Source: Bryobacteraceae bacterium
GTDB lineage: Bacteria > Acidobacteriota > Terriglobia > Bryobacterales > Bryobacteraceae
Assembly: GCA_026129905.1 (NCBI GenBank)
Contig: JAHCHE010000025.1
Location: 62,001-126,000, forward strand
Direction of reading: 5' to 3'
DNA length: 64,000 bases
Shown: positions 42,578 through 50,910 of the stretch, piece by piece
Layout of the letters: each line of letters opens with the position of its first letter
Numbering within the stretch: position 1 is the stretch's first letter
Program-made: the position numbers and the translations under genes
The notes under the pieces: model-generated
Told to the model about the DNA's origin: nothing
The model's input: the letters and a program-made list of their open reading frames with translations, nothing else
Database searches by the model: none

Positions 42578-43717
42578 ATGCGAATCCGAATCATCGGCGG
42601 TCTGGCCATTCTCGGCCTTTTCGCCGCCCTGCTGCTGCCGCAGCGGCGGGCGGTGACGGACGAGGAAGTGCGCGACGTCCACCGCTCGGCGCTGCTGATC
42701 GACATGCACAGCGATGTCACCAGCGACACCGTCAAGGGCGTGGATCTCGGGGCGCGGCGGGACAAGGGGCACACCGACCTGCCTCGACTGCGCGAGGGTG
42801 GCGTCGGCGCGGTGTTCTTCGCGGCGTACGTCGCGTCGAGTTTCGCGGCGAAGAACCAGGCGGCGCGGCGCACGCTGGAGATGATCGACACCATCCGGTA
42901 CGACATCGTCGAACGCCATCCGAACGACTTCATGCTCGCGTTAACGGCCGACGATATCGAGCGCGCGCGCAAGGAGGGCAAGATCGCCGCGCTGATCGGC
43001 ATCGAGGGTGGGCACGCCATTGAGGACAGCCTGCGGCTTTTGCGGACGTACTACGCGCTCGGGGTAAGATACATGACCCTGACGCACAGCAACACGAACA
43101 ACTGGGCGGACTCTTCCGGCGACATCAATAATCCGAAGGTCAAGCGCCATGGCGGGCTGACCGATTTTGGGCGGCAGGTGATCGCGGAAATGAACCGGCT
43201 GGGAATGATGGTCGACATTTCGCACGTCTCGGACGAAACATTCCGGGACGTACTGAAATCGAGCAAGGCGCCGGTGGCGGCGACGCATTCTTCCTGCCGG
43301 GCGATTTCCAATATCGCGCGCAACATGACCGACGACATGATCCGGGCGCTGGCGCGCAACCGCGGAGTCATTTGCATAAATTTCGGCTGTGAGTTCCTGT
43401 CGCAGAAATCCGCGGATGCTTCGCCGTATTTCACGCCGGGAGCGAAAGAAAATCAGAAAATTCCGCCCGCCACACTCGATGACGTTGTCCTCCATATCGA
43501 TCGGGTGGTGAAGCTGGCCGGCGTCGACGCGGTAGGGATCGGGAGCGATTTCGACGGCGTGGAATGCGTTCCCACCGGCCTGGAGGATGTTTCGAAGTTC
43601 CCCGCGCTGACCCGAGCGCTGCTCGAAAGAGGCTACACGGCGGAACAGATCCGCAAGATGTACGGCGACAATATCCTCCGATTAATGCGGGAAGTGGCCG
43701 CGGCGGCCGGGCGATAG
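42578..43717 (+). CDS. Membrane dipeptidase, peptidase family M19, exported
   Basis: A 379-residue protein with an N-terminal signal anchor (IRIIGGLAILGLFAALLLP). LIDMHSDVTSD carries the His-x-Asp zinc ligands, ALIGIEGGHAIED the bridging Glu, DISHVSDETF and ATHSSCRAISN the next His ligands, and GIGSDFDGVECVPTG the final Asp. This is the full renal-dipeptidase metal set. Relatives cleave dipeptides, including D-amino acid ones, outside the cytoplasm. It follows pheT by 18 bases on the same strand, so it may be read through from the pheST operon. It converges on the DinB gene with 2 bases between stops. Confidence 0.92.
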   Translation: MRIRIIGGLAILGLFAALLLPQRRAVTDEEVRDVHRSALLIDMHSDVTSDTVKGVDLGARRDKGHTDLPRLREGGVGAVFFAAYVASSFAAKNQAARRTLEMIDTIRYDIVERHPNDFMLALTADDIERARKEGKIAALIGIEGGHAIEDSLRLLRTYYALGVRYMTLTHSNTNNWADSSGDINNPKVKRHGGLTDFGRQVIAEMNRLGMMVDISHVSDETFRDVLKSSKAPVAATHSSCRAISNIARNMTDDMIRALARNRGVICINFGCEFLSQKSADASPYFTPGAKENQKIPPATLDDVVLHIDRVVKLAGVDAVGIGSDFDGVECVPTGLEDVSKFPALTRALLERGYTAEQIRKMYGDNILRLMREVAAAAGR

Positions 43718-43719
43718 CC

Positions 43720-44223
43720 TCAGCGTTGTTGTTCGCGCAGCCTGCGGAGGAGTTGGGTCTGGCCAGCGTGGTAGATGGCGTGGCAGGTGACGCCGAGCGC
43801 GAGGTCGAACCGCTCGGAATCGGGGAGGGCCGATCTCCGACGGCCTGTCGCGGGGGAGAGCGCGGCGGCTAATTGCTCCTGTTGGGTCTCGACGACGCGG
43901 AGGATCTCGGGCCAGGTCATTTTGGATTCTTCCGGGAGCGTGAACCAGTCCTCACCGTCGAGCGCGAAGGGCTCCGGCGGCGCGGCCGACAGTTTCTGTC
44001 GAACGGAATGCACGCACCAGGCGTGGTGGAGGGCGATTTCCGCGATGTTATGCCGTCCGGGCGCCGGTCGCCAGAAGGCCTGCTCCGGGGTAAGGCCGGC
44101 CAGCGCGGCTTTCAGATCCGGTCCGTGCCACGCTCCGGGTCCGTAGCCCTCGTTAAGGATCCGGGTCAGGACGTTCGGGTCAAGCCCCTTTCCGATGGCG
44201 GCTGTCGTTGCTGTTGTACTCAT
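43720..44223 (-). CDS. DinB-family protein
   Basis: A 167-residue four-helix protein starting at the ATG at 44223, preceded by GGAGAGG. HNIAEIALHHAWCVHSVRQK and SERFDLALGVTCHAIYHAGQ contain the three His usually used for metal binding in DinB/YfiT proteins, and TQLLRRLREQQ ends it. The family includes thiol transferases and proteins of unknown function. It is divergent from an AraC-type regulator gene with 103 bases between them, which suggests that the regulator controls it. The substrate is not predictable. Confidence 0.85.
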   Translation of the reverse strand: MSTTATTAAIGKGLDPNVLTRILNEGYGPGAWHGPDLKAALAGLTPEQAFWRPAPGRHNIAEIALHHAWCVHSVRQKLSAAPPEPFALDGEDWFTLPEESKMTWPEILRVVETQQEQLAAALSPATGRRRSALPDSERFDLALGVTCHAIYHAGQTQLLRRLREQQR

Positions 44224-44326
44224 TAACCTCTCCTTTTTGACGATTCGATAACCTCGGGTTTGCCGGCCAACCTGCCGGCCTCCTGTTACCCTGAGAATGT
44301 TATAGAGCGGTTGGAGTCGCGAAAAC
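44224..44326. promoter_or_regulatory. Divergent promoter region of the DinB and AraC-type genes
   Basis: This 103-base spacer separates two divergent starts. GCCGGCCAACCTGCCGGC at about 44261-44278 is an inverted repeat that could be an operator. TTATAG near 44300 could be a -10 box for the regulator. These sites are only plausible by position, and no consensus was tested. Confidence 0.3.
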
Positions 44327-45130
44327 TTGGGAAAAATTGCTGCAGAAACCCTGGCGCGCGGCGACGGCTGGAGCATCAAGGACGTCGTCTGCACGGCGGG
44401 GCCGGGCGACCGGCCGTACGAGGAACGGCACGATGCCGTTTCGATCGCGGTGGTATTGGAGGGATCGTTTCAGTACCGGTCCGAACGCGGCTCGGACGTC
44501 CTGTCGCCCGGTTCGCTGCTGCTCGGGGGCCAGGGGCGGCGGTTCGAGTGCAGTCACGAGCACGGCGTCGGCGACCGCTGCGTTGCGTTTCATTACGCGC
44601 CCGAGTTTTTTGAGCGGGCGGGCGCGGCCCCGGCATTCGCGATACAGCGCGTGCCTCCGCTAGCGGCGCTGGCGCCGTGGGTGGTGGATGCGGGCCTGGC
44701 AATTCACGCTCCGGAGCGAGCGCCGCTGGAAGAAATGGCTCACGGGCTGGCGGGCGCCGTGCTGGAGGTTCTGGAGACGACGGACGGGATCAGCCGCGCG
44801 CCGGCGGCCGATGAGCGCCGGATTTCTGCCGCGCTTCGGTACGTTGAAGCGAATCTGGGCGAGGCGCTGCCGCTCAACCTACTCGCCGCAACGGCGCGGA
44901 TGAGTGAGTTTCACTTTGTGCGCGTATTCAGGAAAGTCACCGGCGTGACGCCGCATCAGTACATTCTGCGCGCGCGTTTGCGGGAGGCGGCGATACGGCT
45001 GAGGACGAGCGGCGAACCGGTCCTCCAGACCGCGTTGGAGGTGGGCTTCCAGGACCTGTCGAACTTCCATCACGCGTTCCGCGCCGAATTCGGCTTCAGC
45101 CCGCGGGCGTACCGGCGGTCCACCGCGTAG
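44327..45130 (+). CDS. AraC-family transcriptional regulator
   Basis: A 267-residue regulator. Residues 20-110 form a cupin-like sensing domain (VVLEGSFQYRSERGSDVLSPG), and residues 165-267 hold the double helix-turn-helix: EALPLNLLAATARMSEFHFV, VFRKVTGVTPHQYILRARLR and VGFQDLSNFHHAFRAEFGFS, ending with SPRAYRR. The start codon is TTG at 44327; no better start is seen. AraC proteins of this layout usually activate the adjacent divergent gene in response to a small ligand, here the DinB gene. The ligand is unknown. Confidence 0.9.
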   Translation: MGKIAAETLARGDGWSIKDVVCTAGPGDRPYEERHDAVSIAVVLEGSFQYRSERGSDVLSPGSLLLGGQGRRFECSHEHGVGDRCVAFHYAPEFFERAGAAPAFAIQRVPPLAALAPWVVDAGLAIHAPERAPLEEMAHGLAGAVLEVLETTDGISRAPAADERRISAALRYVEANLGEALPLNLLAATARMSEFHFVRVFRKVTGVTPHQYILRARLREAAIRLRTSGEPVLQTALEVGFQDLSNFHHAFRAEFGFSPRAYRRSTA

Positions 45131-45239
45131 TGGCCGAGGGCGCGCGCCTGGAACCGGCGCGATCCGGCGACGGCATTGCGGGCGCTCCGCGAATGATGGA
45201 AACTGAAGCTACCAACACACGCGGCAGAGGAGGCTGGGC

Positions 45240-46466
45240 ATGCAAAGGAGAGCTTTACTTATGGCTGGACTGGGGGCGCCGGCAGTTCTGAAATCGGCGG
45301 CCGCCCCGCGCGGCTACTCGTGGGGCGAGGTGGAGAAGATGATCGCCCGCGGCAACGCCGACGGCCGGCTGACGGTGGACGACCTTCCGACGCCCGCGCT
45401 TCTGCTGGACCTGGACGCGTTCGAGTCCAACGTCGAGAAGATGGTCCGGCACGCGGCCGGGAGCAAGCGCGCGCTGCGCCCGCATGCGAAGACGCACAAG
45501 TGCGCGCAGATCGCCAAGTCGTTGATGCGGGCGGGCGCGGTCGGCGCCTGCGTGGTGAAGATCAGCGAGGCGGAAGCATTCGCGCGCGGCGGGGTGACGG
45601 GCTTGCTGCTGACTTCGGCCATGGTTGGCAGGCACAGGATCGAGCGCGCGGTTGCCCTGGGCAGGAAGCAGCCCGACACGATCTTCGTGGTCGACAATGC
45701 GCAGAACGCACAGGATATGAACGACGCGGCGCGCGCGGCGGGCATCAAGTTCCATGTCGCGATCGATCTTCTGGTGGCGAACCGCACGGGGATCCAGACC
45801 GGAGAACCCGCGCTCGAACTGGCGCGGGCCATCGACAAGTTGCCGAACCTGAAGCTGAAGGGCATCCAGGCCTACGCCGGGGGCTCCTCGCACGTCGTGG
45901 GGTTTGAAGAGCGTAAGAAGCATTCGCACGGGACGATGACGCCGGCGGTGGAGACCCGGTGGTTGATCGAGAAGAACGGGATCGAGTGCGGTTGGCTCAG
46001 CGGCGGCTCGACCGGGACGTACAACATCGATTCGGAAATCGACGGCATTACGGAACTGCAGCCCGGCAGCTTCATCTTCATGGACATCGATTACAACGTG
46101 ATCGGCGGCAAGGACGGTCCGGAGTACCGGGACTTCCGGAACGCGCTCACCGTACTCGCGACCGTGATCAGCAAGCCGTCGCGCGAAGCCGCGGCGGTGG
46201 ACGCGGGCTTTAAGGCGTTCGCCACGGATCGCAAGTTCGGCCCGTCGGCAAAGGATGTTCCCGGGCTCCGCTACAACTGGGGCGGGGACGAACACGGGCG
46301 ACTCGACCTGACGCAGGCCAGCCGCGACCTCAAACTCGGCGAGCGGTTGGAGTTCATCGTTCCGCACTGCGACCCCACCGTGAATCTCTACGATCGGATG
46401 TTCGGCGTCCGCGCGGGCAAAGTGGAGTCGATCTTGCCGATCGACGCGAGGGGAATGAGCCAGTAA
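45240..46466 (+). CDS. DSD1-type PLP enzyme (D-threonine aldolase / D-serine dehydratase-like), exported
   Basis: A 408-residue fold-type III PLP protein. The N-terminus MQRRALLMAGLGAPAVLKSA looks like a twin-arginine-type signal. LPTPALLLDLDAFESNV and LRPHAKTHKCAQIAKSLM carry the PLP lysine (Lys84). The C-terminal metal site is IVPHCDPTVNLYDRMF. Characterised relatives cleave D-threonine to glycine and acetaldehyde or deaminate D-serine, using PLP plus a divalent metal. The signal suggests a periplasmic enzyme exported folded with its cofactor. The start is set by an AGAGGAGG box. A phosphodiesterase gene follows after 20 bases, and the two are probably cotranscribed. Confidence 0.85.
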   Translation: MQRRALLMAGLGAPAVLKSAAAPRGYSWGEVEKMIARGNADGRLTVDDLPTPALLLDLDAFESNVEKMVRHAAGSKRALRPHAKTHKCAQIAKSLMRAGAVGACVVKISEAEAFARGGVTGLLLTSAMVGRHRIERAVALGRKQPDTIFVVDNAQNAQDMNDAARAAGIKFHVAIDLLVANRTGIQTGEPALELARAIDKLPNLKLKGIQAYAGGSSHVVGFEERKKHSHGTMTPAVETRWLIEKNGIECGWLSGGSTGTYNIDSEIDGITELQPGSFIFMDIDYNVIGGKDGPEYRDFRNALTVLATVISKPSREAAAVDAGFKAFATDRKFGPSAKDVPGLRYNWGGDEHGRLDLTQASRDLKLGERLEFIVPHCDPTVNLYDRMFGVRAGKVESILPIDARGMSQ

Positions 46467-46486
46467 CCGGGAGGTTACGGTTTACA

Positions 46487-48547
46487 ATGGAGGAGACCGC
46501 TTCCGGGATGCTGAAGCGGGTCGTACGGAGTCGAACTCTGAACCGCAGAACGTTTGTCAAAACCGCCGCCGCAGCGGGATTCCCTTTCATTTCGTGCGGC
46601 CGGAAGGGCCCCAGAACCGGCAAAAAAGTGGTTGTGCTGGGGATGGACGGCCTGGATCCGAATTTGGTTGACGACCTGATCGCCGCGGGCCGCGCGCCCA
46701 ATTTCAAAAAGCTGAAAGAAACGGGCAGCTATTCCCGGCTTGGGACCACCATGCCGGCGCTGAGTCCCGTAGCCTGGAGCAGTTTCATCACCGGCTTGAC
46801 CCCGGGTGGGCACGGGATCGCCGATTTCATCGTTCGGGACCCGCAGACCTACATGCCGTTCTTCTCGATTTGGGAGGCGAAAGGGTCTGGGCGAACGCTG
46901 TCGCTCGGCGATTACCAGATTCCGCTGAGCGGCGGAAGCGTGGTGAACCGGCGGGCGGGGAAGCCGTTCTGGTCGTACCTGACCGAGGAAGGGATTCCGG
47001 CCAGCGTCATCAAGATTCCCACCAATTTCCCAGTGGAGGAGACGGCGACGCGGGCCGTCAGCGGGATGGGCACTCCGGACCTGATCGACTCGTTCGGGGT
47101 GTTCAACTATTTCACCAGCGACGCCACGGAAGAGTACAAGGACCTGAGCGGCGGCAACATCATCTACGTGTCGGTGCGGAACCACCGCGTGGATACGGAG
47201 TTGTATGGTCCGGCGAACGCGCTGCGGAAGCCGAAGGACGCATCTCGCAACGCGTTCGTTAACAGCACGCGGGTTCCGTTCACGGTTCAGATCGACCCTT
47301 CGGCCGATGCGGTGCGGATCGACATCTCGGGGCGCCGTATCGTGCTGAACAAGGGCGAATACAGCGAGTGGGTCCGCGTGGACTTCGAGATGCTGCCGAT
47401 GCTCAGCAGCGTCTCGGGCATCGCCCGGTTTTATCTGCGGGAAGCGCACCCGCACCTGCGGCTGTACGTCACGCCGATCAACATCGACCCGGAGAACCAG
47501 GCGATGCCGGTGACCTATCCGGCCGAGCTTGGCGTGGAGCTTGCGAGGGCGGTGGGGCCGTTCTGGACCAAGGGGCTGCCCTGCGATACGAAGGCGTTCG
47601 ATTATAGGGTCCTGGACGACGAGGGTTACGCCAAGCAGGCGGAACTACTGCTGGAGGAAACGCTCGCGATGTTCGACTACGAGTGGAGCCGGTTCAAGGA
47701 GGGTTTCTTCTACTACTACGTCTCCAATACGGACCAGGACGCGCACATGCTGTGGCGCAACATGGATCCGACCCACCCGATGCACAAGGCGTCGGACCTT
47801 CGCTATGCCGGCTATCTCCCGCACCTGTACGAGCAGATGGACAAGATGGTGGGGAAGGTGCTCCCGGCGGCCGACAATGACACGGTGGTGCTGATTTGCT
47901 CCGACCACGGATTCGCGCAATTCGGCCGGCAGTTCCACCTCAACACGTGGCTCCGCGACCAGGGCTACCTCACGCTGACATCCGAAGGCAATCTGAAGGA
48001 TAAGACGGCCATCACCGACATCGACTGGGAGAAGACCGCCGCGTACGGCATCGGCTTCAACGGACTCTACATCAACCAGGAAGGCCGTGAATGGGCGGGC
48101 CGCGTCGGGCCCGGCAAGCGGGAAGACCTGGTGGAGCGCATCAGTAAAGAACTGGAGCAGATCGTGGATCCGGAAACGGGGAAGCGCCCGGTGGCCAAGG
48201 TATACCGGCGGGAGGACCTATATACGGGCGAATTCACGTTCGAGATGCCGGACCTGCTGGTGGGCTACACGCCGGGTTATCGCTCGTCATCCGGGTCGGT
48301 GCTGGGCGAGACCGGCAAGCCCCTGATCGACATCAACCCGTGGGCCTGGAGCGGAGACCACTCGATGGCCAAGGACCTGGTACCCGGTTGTCTGTTCTCG
48401 AGCGTCCCGTTACAGGGAGAAGCGCCGAACATCGTCGACCTTCCGGTTACGATCCTCGACTACTTCGGATTCGAGAAGCCGCCTCAGATGACCGGCCGGT
48501 CGCTGTTGCGGTCGGAGGCGACCGAACACCGGCGAACGCTGGGATAG
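46487..48547 (+). CDS. Exported alkaline-phosphatase-superfamily phosphodiesterase
   Basis: A 686-residue protein with a Tat-type signal (LNRRTFVKTAAAAGFPFISC); the Cys could be lipidated. VVVLGMDGLDPNLVDDLIAA begins the type I phosphodiesterase / nucleotide pyrophosphatase fold, with TTMPALSPVAWSSFITGLTP in the nucleophile region, GGHGIADFIVRDPQTYMP, YYYVSNTDQDAHMLWR (metal Asp and His) and VVLICSDHGFAQFGRQFHLN. A beta insertion lies at about 220-330. Such enzymes cut phosphodiesters or phosphonates outside the cytoplasm; the substrate is open. It lies in one run with the DSD1-type gene. Confidence 0.87.
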   Translation: MEETASGMLKRVVRSRTLNRRTFVKTAAAAGFPFISCGRKGPRTGKKVVVLGMDGLDPNLVDDLIAAGRAPNFKKLKETGSYSRLGTTMPALSPVAWSSFITGLTPGGHGIADFIVRDPQTYMPFFSIWEAKGSGRTLSLGDYQIPLSGGSVVNRRAGKPFWSYLTEEGIPASVIKIPTNFPVEETATRAVSGMGTPDLIDSFGVFNYFTSDATEEYKDLSGGNIIYVSVRNHRVDTELYGPANALRKPKDASRNAFVNSTRVPFTVQIDPSADAVRIDISGRRIVLNKGEYSEWVRVDFEMLPMLSSVSGIARFYLREAHPHLRLYVTPINIDPENQAMPVTYPAELGVELARAVGPFWTKGLPCDTKAFDYRVLDDEGYAKQAELLLEETLAMFDYEWSRFKEGFFYYYVSNTDQDAHMLWRNMDPTHPMHKASDLRYAGYLPHLYEQMDKMVGKVLPAADNDTVVLICSDHGFAQFGRQFHLNTWLRDQGYLTLTSEGNLKDKTAITDIDWEKTAAYGIGFNGLYINQEGREWAGRVGPGKREDLVERISKELEQIVDPETGKRPVAKVYRREDLYTGEFTFEMPDLLVGYTPGYRSSSGSVLGETGKPLIDINPWAWSGDHSMAKDLVPGCLFSSVPLQGEAPNIVDLPVTILDYFGFEKPPQMTGRSLLRSEATEHRRTLG

Positions 48548-48571
48548 ACGGGGCGAGTCTCCACGGCCGCC

Positions 48572-48592
48572 GAGCCGATTGGCAATCGGCTC
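48572..48592. terminator. Perfect 9-bp stem with 3-base loop
   Basis: GAGCCGATT, GGC, AATCGGCTC: a perfect hairpin 24 bases after the phosphodiesterase stop and 47 bases from the end of the convergent actin-like gene. No T run follows. The stem may end transcription from one or both sides, or be a copy of a genomic palindromic repeat. Confidence 0.45.
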
Positions 48593-48639
48593 GCAGGGTG
48601 CCTTCGGCCAACCTGCCCCGCAAGCACCGTCAGAAACTT

Positions 48640-49650
48640 CTACTGGTCCGCCAGGGCGGCTACGAGAGCGCCTTTGGCGGTAGAGTGCAGCGGGTCCTTC
48701 GCGACAGTAATCCCTGAATATGGAATCGGAAAGCCGCCGGATTTGAGAACGTTCTCGAAGCGTTGAGCGAAGCCCTTGGGATGCGCGGTTCCGCCGCTCA
48801 GGACGATCGGTACGGGCTGGCGGAAACGAGGTAGCGACCGGGAACTCGATAACGACTCTCGAAGCCCGTCGACTACCGCCTGAATCACGTTGTCGTAGTA
48901 GACCGCAAGAGCCTGGTGGAGTTTCCCGGAGACCGCGCCGTTGTACTGGAAGGCCGTCTCCTTTTCAATGCGGACGCGAGTGGCGCGTTCGCCGGTGACG
49001 GCGGCGGCGTTCAGGTCGATGAAGTCGCCGCCCTTCGGGACGCTGAAGCTGATCACTGGAACGGCCAGGTAGGAGAGGCAGACGTTGCAAAGGCCGCCTC
49101 CGAAGCTGATGCCGATGCCGGTGTAGTTGGTATTCTCCAGTTCGCTGTAAACGACGGCGAGACCTTCGGTGATGCACTCGACTTTGAAGCCGCGGCGGGA
49201 GAGCAGATCGCGGAGCGTCGCCTCGTGAAAGGCGATGTTGTCTTCTCCTTCCAGCGGGGGCGCGGGCACGCTGAAGTAGAGCAATTGGCCGTTGGGCGGC
49301 TCGTCCTCCAGCAGCGAGTCGACGATCCGGAGGATGACGTCCGAGTTTTCGGGTTCGGCCGGGTTGAGGATGCCGCCGGTCATGGGCCGGCGGGTTTCGA
49401 GTCCGAGCAGATCGGCGAAGTGCTCCGACTCGTTGCCGTGAACAATCAGTTCTTCGTCCCGCTTGGTGTAGGGAATTCCCTCTTTCTCGAGGGCCTTTTC
49501 GGTCATTCGGGAGTAGGGAACCGTGACGAAGGCATTCAACTGGCTGCGCACGCGGTTTTCGCCCCCGGATAGTTTCGCCATCACGATACGGCTGGTCCCA
49601 ACGTCGAGACCGATAGCCGCGTTATTGTTCTTCTTTGAATCTCCACTCAT
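48640..49650 (-). CDS. Actin-like ATPase (MreB/FtsA-fold), coupled to an amidase
   Basis: A 336-residue actin-fold protein. Phosphate 1 motif: AAIGLDVGTSRIVMAKLSGG. Phosphate 2: YTGIGISFGGGLCNVCLSYL. Adenosine motif: VPIVLSGGTAHPKGFAQRFE. GGDFIDLNAAAVTGERATRV and VECITEGLAVVYSELEN also fit the FtsA/MreB/ParM superfamily. It is not MreB (no VGGTGM-type match) and lacks the FtsA 1C domain and membrane-targeting tail. The ATG at 49650 overlaps the stop of the upstream amidase gene as ATGA. Filament formation and partner are unknown, but the amidase coupling points to the cell envelope or division. Confidence 0.78.
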   Translation of the reverse strand: MSGDSKKNNNAAIGLDVGTSRIVMAKLSGGENRVRSQLNAFVTVPYSRMTEKALEKEGIPYTKRDEELIVHGNESEHFADLLGLETRRPMTGGILNPAEPENSDVILRIVDSLLEDEPPNGQLLYFSVPAPPLEGEDNIAFHEATLRDLLSRRGFKVECITEGLAVVYSELENTNYTGIGISFGGGLCNVCLSYLAVPVISFSVPKGGDFIDLNAAAVTGERATRVRIEKETAFQYNGAVSGKLHQALAVYYDNVIQAVVDGLRESLSSSRSLPRFRQPVPIVLSGGTAHPKGFAQRFENVLKSGGFPIPYSGITVAKDPLHSTAKGALVAALADQ

Positions 49651-50819
49651 GTTGTCTTCTCCACGGCGTCGACTACCTTGTCGAGCCCCTTTAAGATTTC
49701 CCGATAACGCTTTCGAACCGCGTCACGATGCCGCTCCGCGGAAAGTCCACGGGCTGCCGCCCGGTGACGAAAACTGTCTTCGCCGAGGACGACGCCTCGC
49801 CACAGATCCCGGCTTGCCGTTTTGAGGTAGTGCTGGTCGTAGGCGAAGCCGAAGAGGGCCACCGAAGGCAGCGGAATGCCGTAGTTGTCGCCCAAACCGA
49901 GCGCGCCGAACGGAAAGCCGTCGCTCCAGTCGGTGTGATTACCGATTCGCATGTTCCAGGGCGCCACCGACACCTGCGCGTGGGTGACGCAGTTGCCCGG
50001 CGGGATTTCGTGTTTGGCCATCAGCATCTGGGTTAACACGCGTGCGGTATCCACTTGAGCCTGGGTGACTTCGGCGCCGCCGCCCTCCCGCCGCATCTGG
50101 GTTTCGAAGGCCACGCCCAAGAAGCTCGAATTGAGATTCACGTAAATCCTCCTGTTATCGGCCCAAACCGAATACCCGGCATGGTTTGCGGCTCCTGCCT
50201 CGCGCACAATCCGGTGCGCCCGGCCGAAGCGGTCGATGACGAAGTGATAGGAGGCGTTCTTGCGCACATAGTCGAGCAACCATTGGCCGACATTTTGAAG
50301 CCGCTGATTGTGCGTGGCATCGAAGGGAGCGACGTGACTCTCGGTGGTGTGATAGACGATGCCCACCTTCCCGGCGCGCCATTCGAGAACGGCGAGGCTG
50401 TCGCGGTCGTAAACGGGGTACGACCGTTTTTCCCCGTCGATTGCGTGACGGCTCTCGACTCGTAGCCCATTGCTGTAGAGTTCAATGCCGCCCTTGTCTT
50501 CAACGAGCCAAACCTCGCCGACACGCCCGGCCGACGGCGTCGCCTGGCCGGGACGCACGGCCTGATCGTTGTCGGAGGCAGTGGGCCGTGGCGCCAGGAG
50601 CGCCACCACGGCGACCGCCACCAAGGCGGGGCGCCGGAGGTAACGTAGGGATGCGCGGCCAGACGGGGAGAGCCCCTGCGCCCGGCGCAGGTAACGCAAC
50701 CGCTGCACCGGGTCGCGGATCGCTCGGACTCTCCTACCGATAATCCATCCATGAAGCGCCTCCGCTGGTCTGCGAACCGCTCTCATCGCGGAAGTCCACT
50801 CTCTAAGTGAGACCGGCAT
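49647..50819 (-). CDS. N-acetylmuramoyl-L-alanine amidase-like protein, membrane-anchored
   Basis: A 390-residue protein. The first 60 residues are Arg-rich and cytoplasmic, then RRPALVAVAVVALLAPRPTA forms a membrane anchor. The amidase_2/PGRP fold starts near residue 150: KVGIVYHTTESH (first zinc His), ASYHFVIDRFGRAHRIVREA, VNLNSSFLGVAFET, and NCVTHAQVSVAPWNMRIGNH with the later zinc His. It would cut the amide bond between muramic acid and the peptide in the periplasm. It is translationally coupled to an actin-like ATPase, the reason to read both as a cell-wall unit. Confidence 0.83.
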   Translation of the reverse strand: MPVSLREWTSAMRAVRRPAEALHGWIIGRRVRAIRDPVQRLRYLRRAQGLSPSGRASLRYLRRPALVAVAVVALLAPRPTASDNDQAVRPGQATPSAGRVGEVWLVEDKGGIELYSNGLRVESRHAIDGEKRSYPVYDRDSLAVLEWRAGKVGIVYHTTESHVAPFDATHNQRLQNVGQWLLDYVRKNASYHFVIDRFGRAHRIVREAGAANHAGYSVWADNRRIYVNLNSSFLGVAFETQMRREGGGAEVTQAQVDTARVLTQMLMAKHEIPPGNCVTHAQVSVAPWNMRIGNHTDWSDGFPFGALGLGDNYGIPLPSVALFGFAYDQHYLKTASRDLWRGVVLGEDSFRHRAAARGLSAERHRDAVRKRYREILKGLDKVVDAVEKTT

Positions 50820-50910
50820 CGATTTCTTCTCGCCCCGCTATCCGGTAATATCGGCCGGGAATAGGAGAAGTCTTAGCGGGAGCGCCCGGGGAAGAAAAGG
50901 CGGTTCGGGA

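Noticed and set aside
41375-42919. 514-codon minus-strand frame across pheT and the M19 gene
   Set aside because: It spans two genuine genes on the plus strand and has no recognisable motif.
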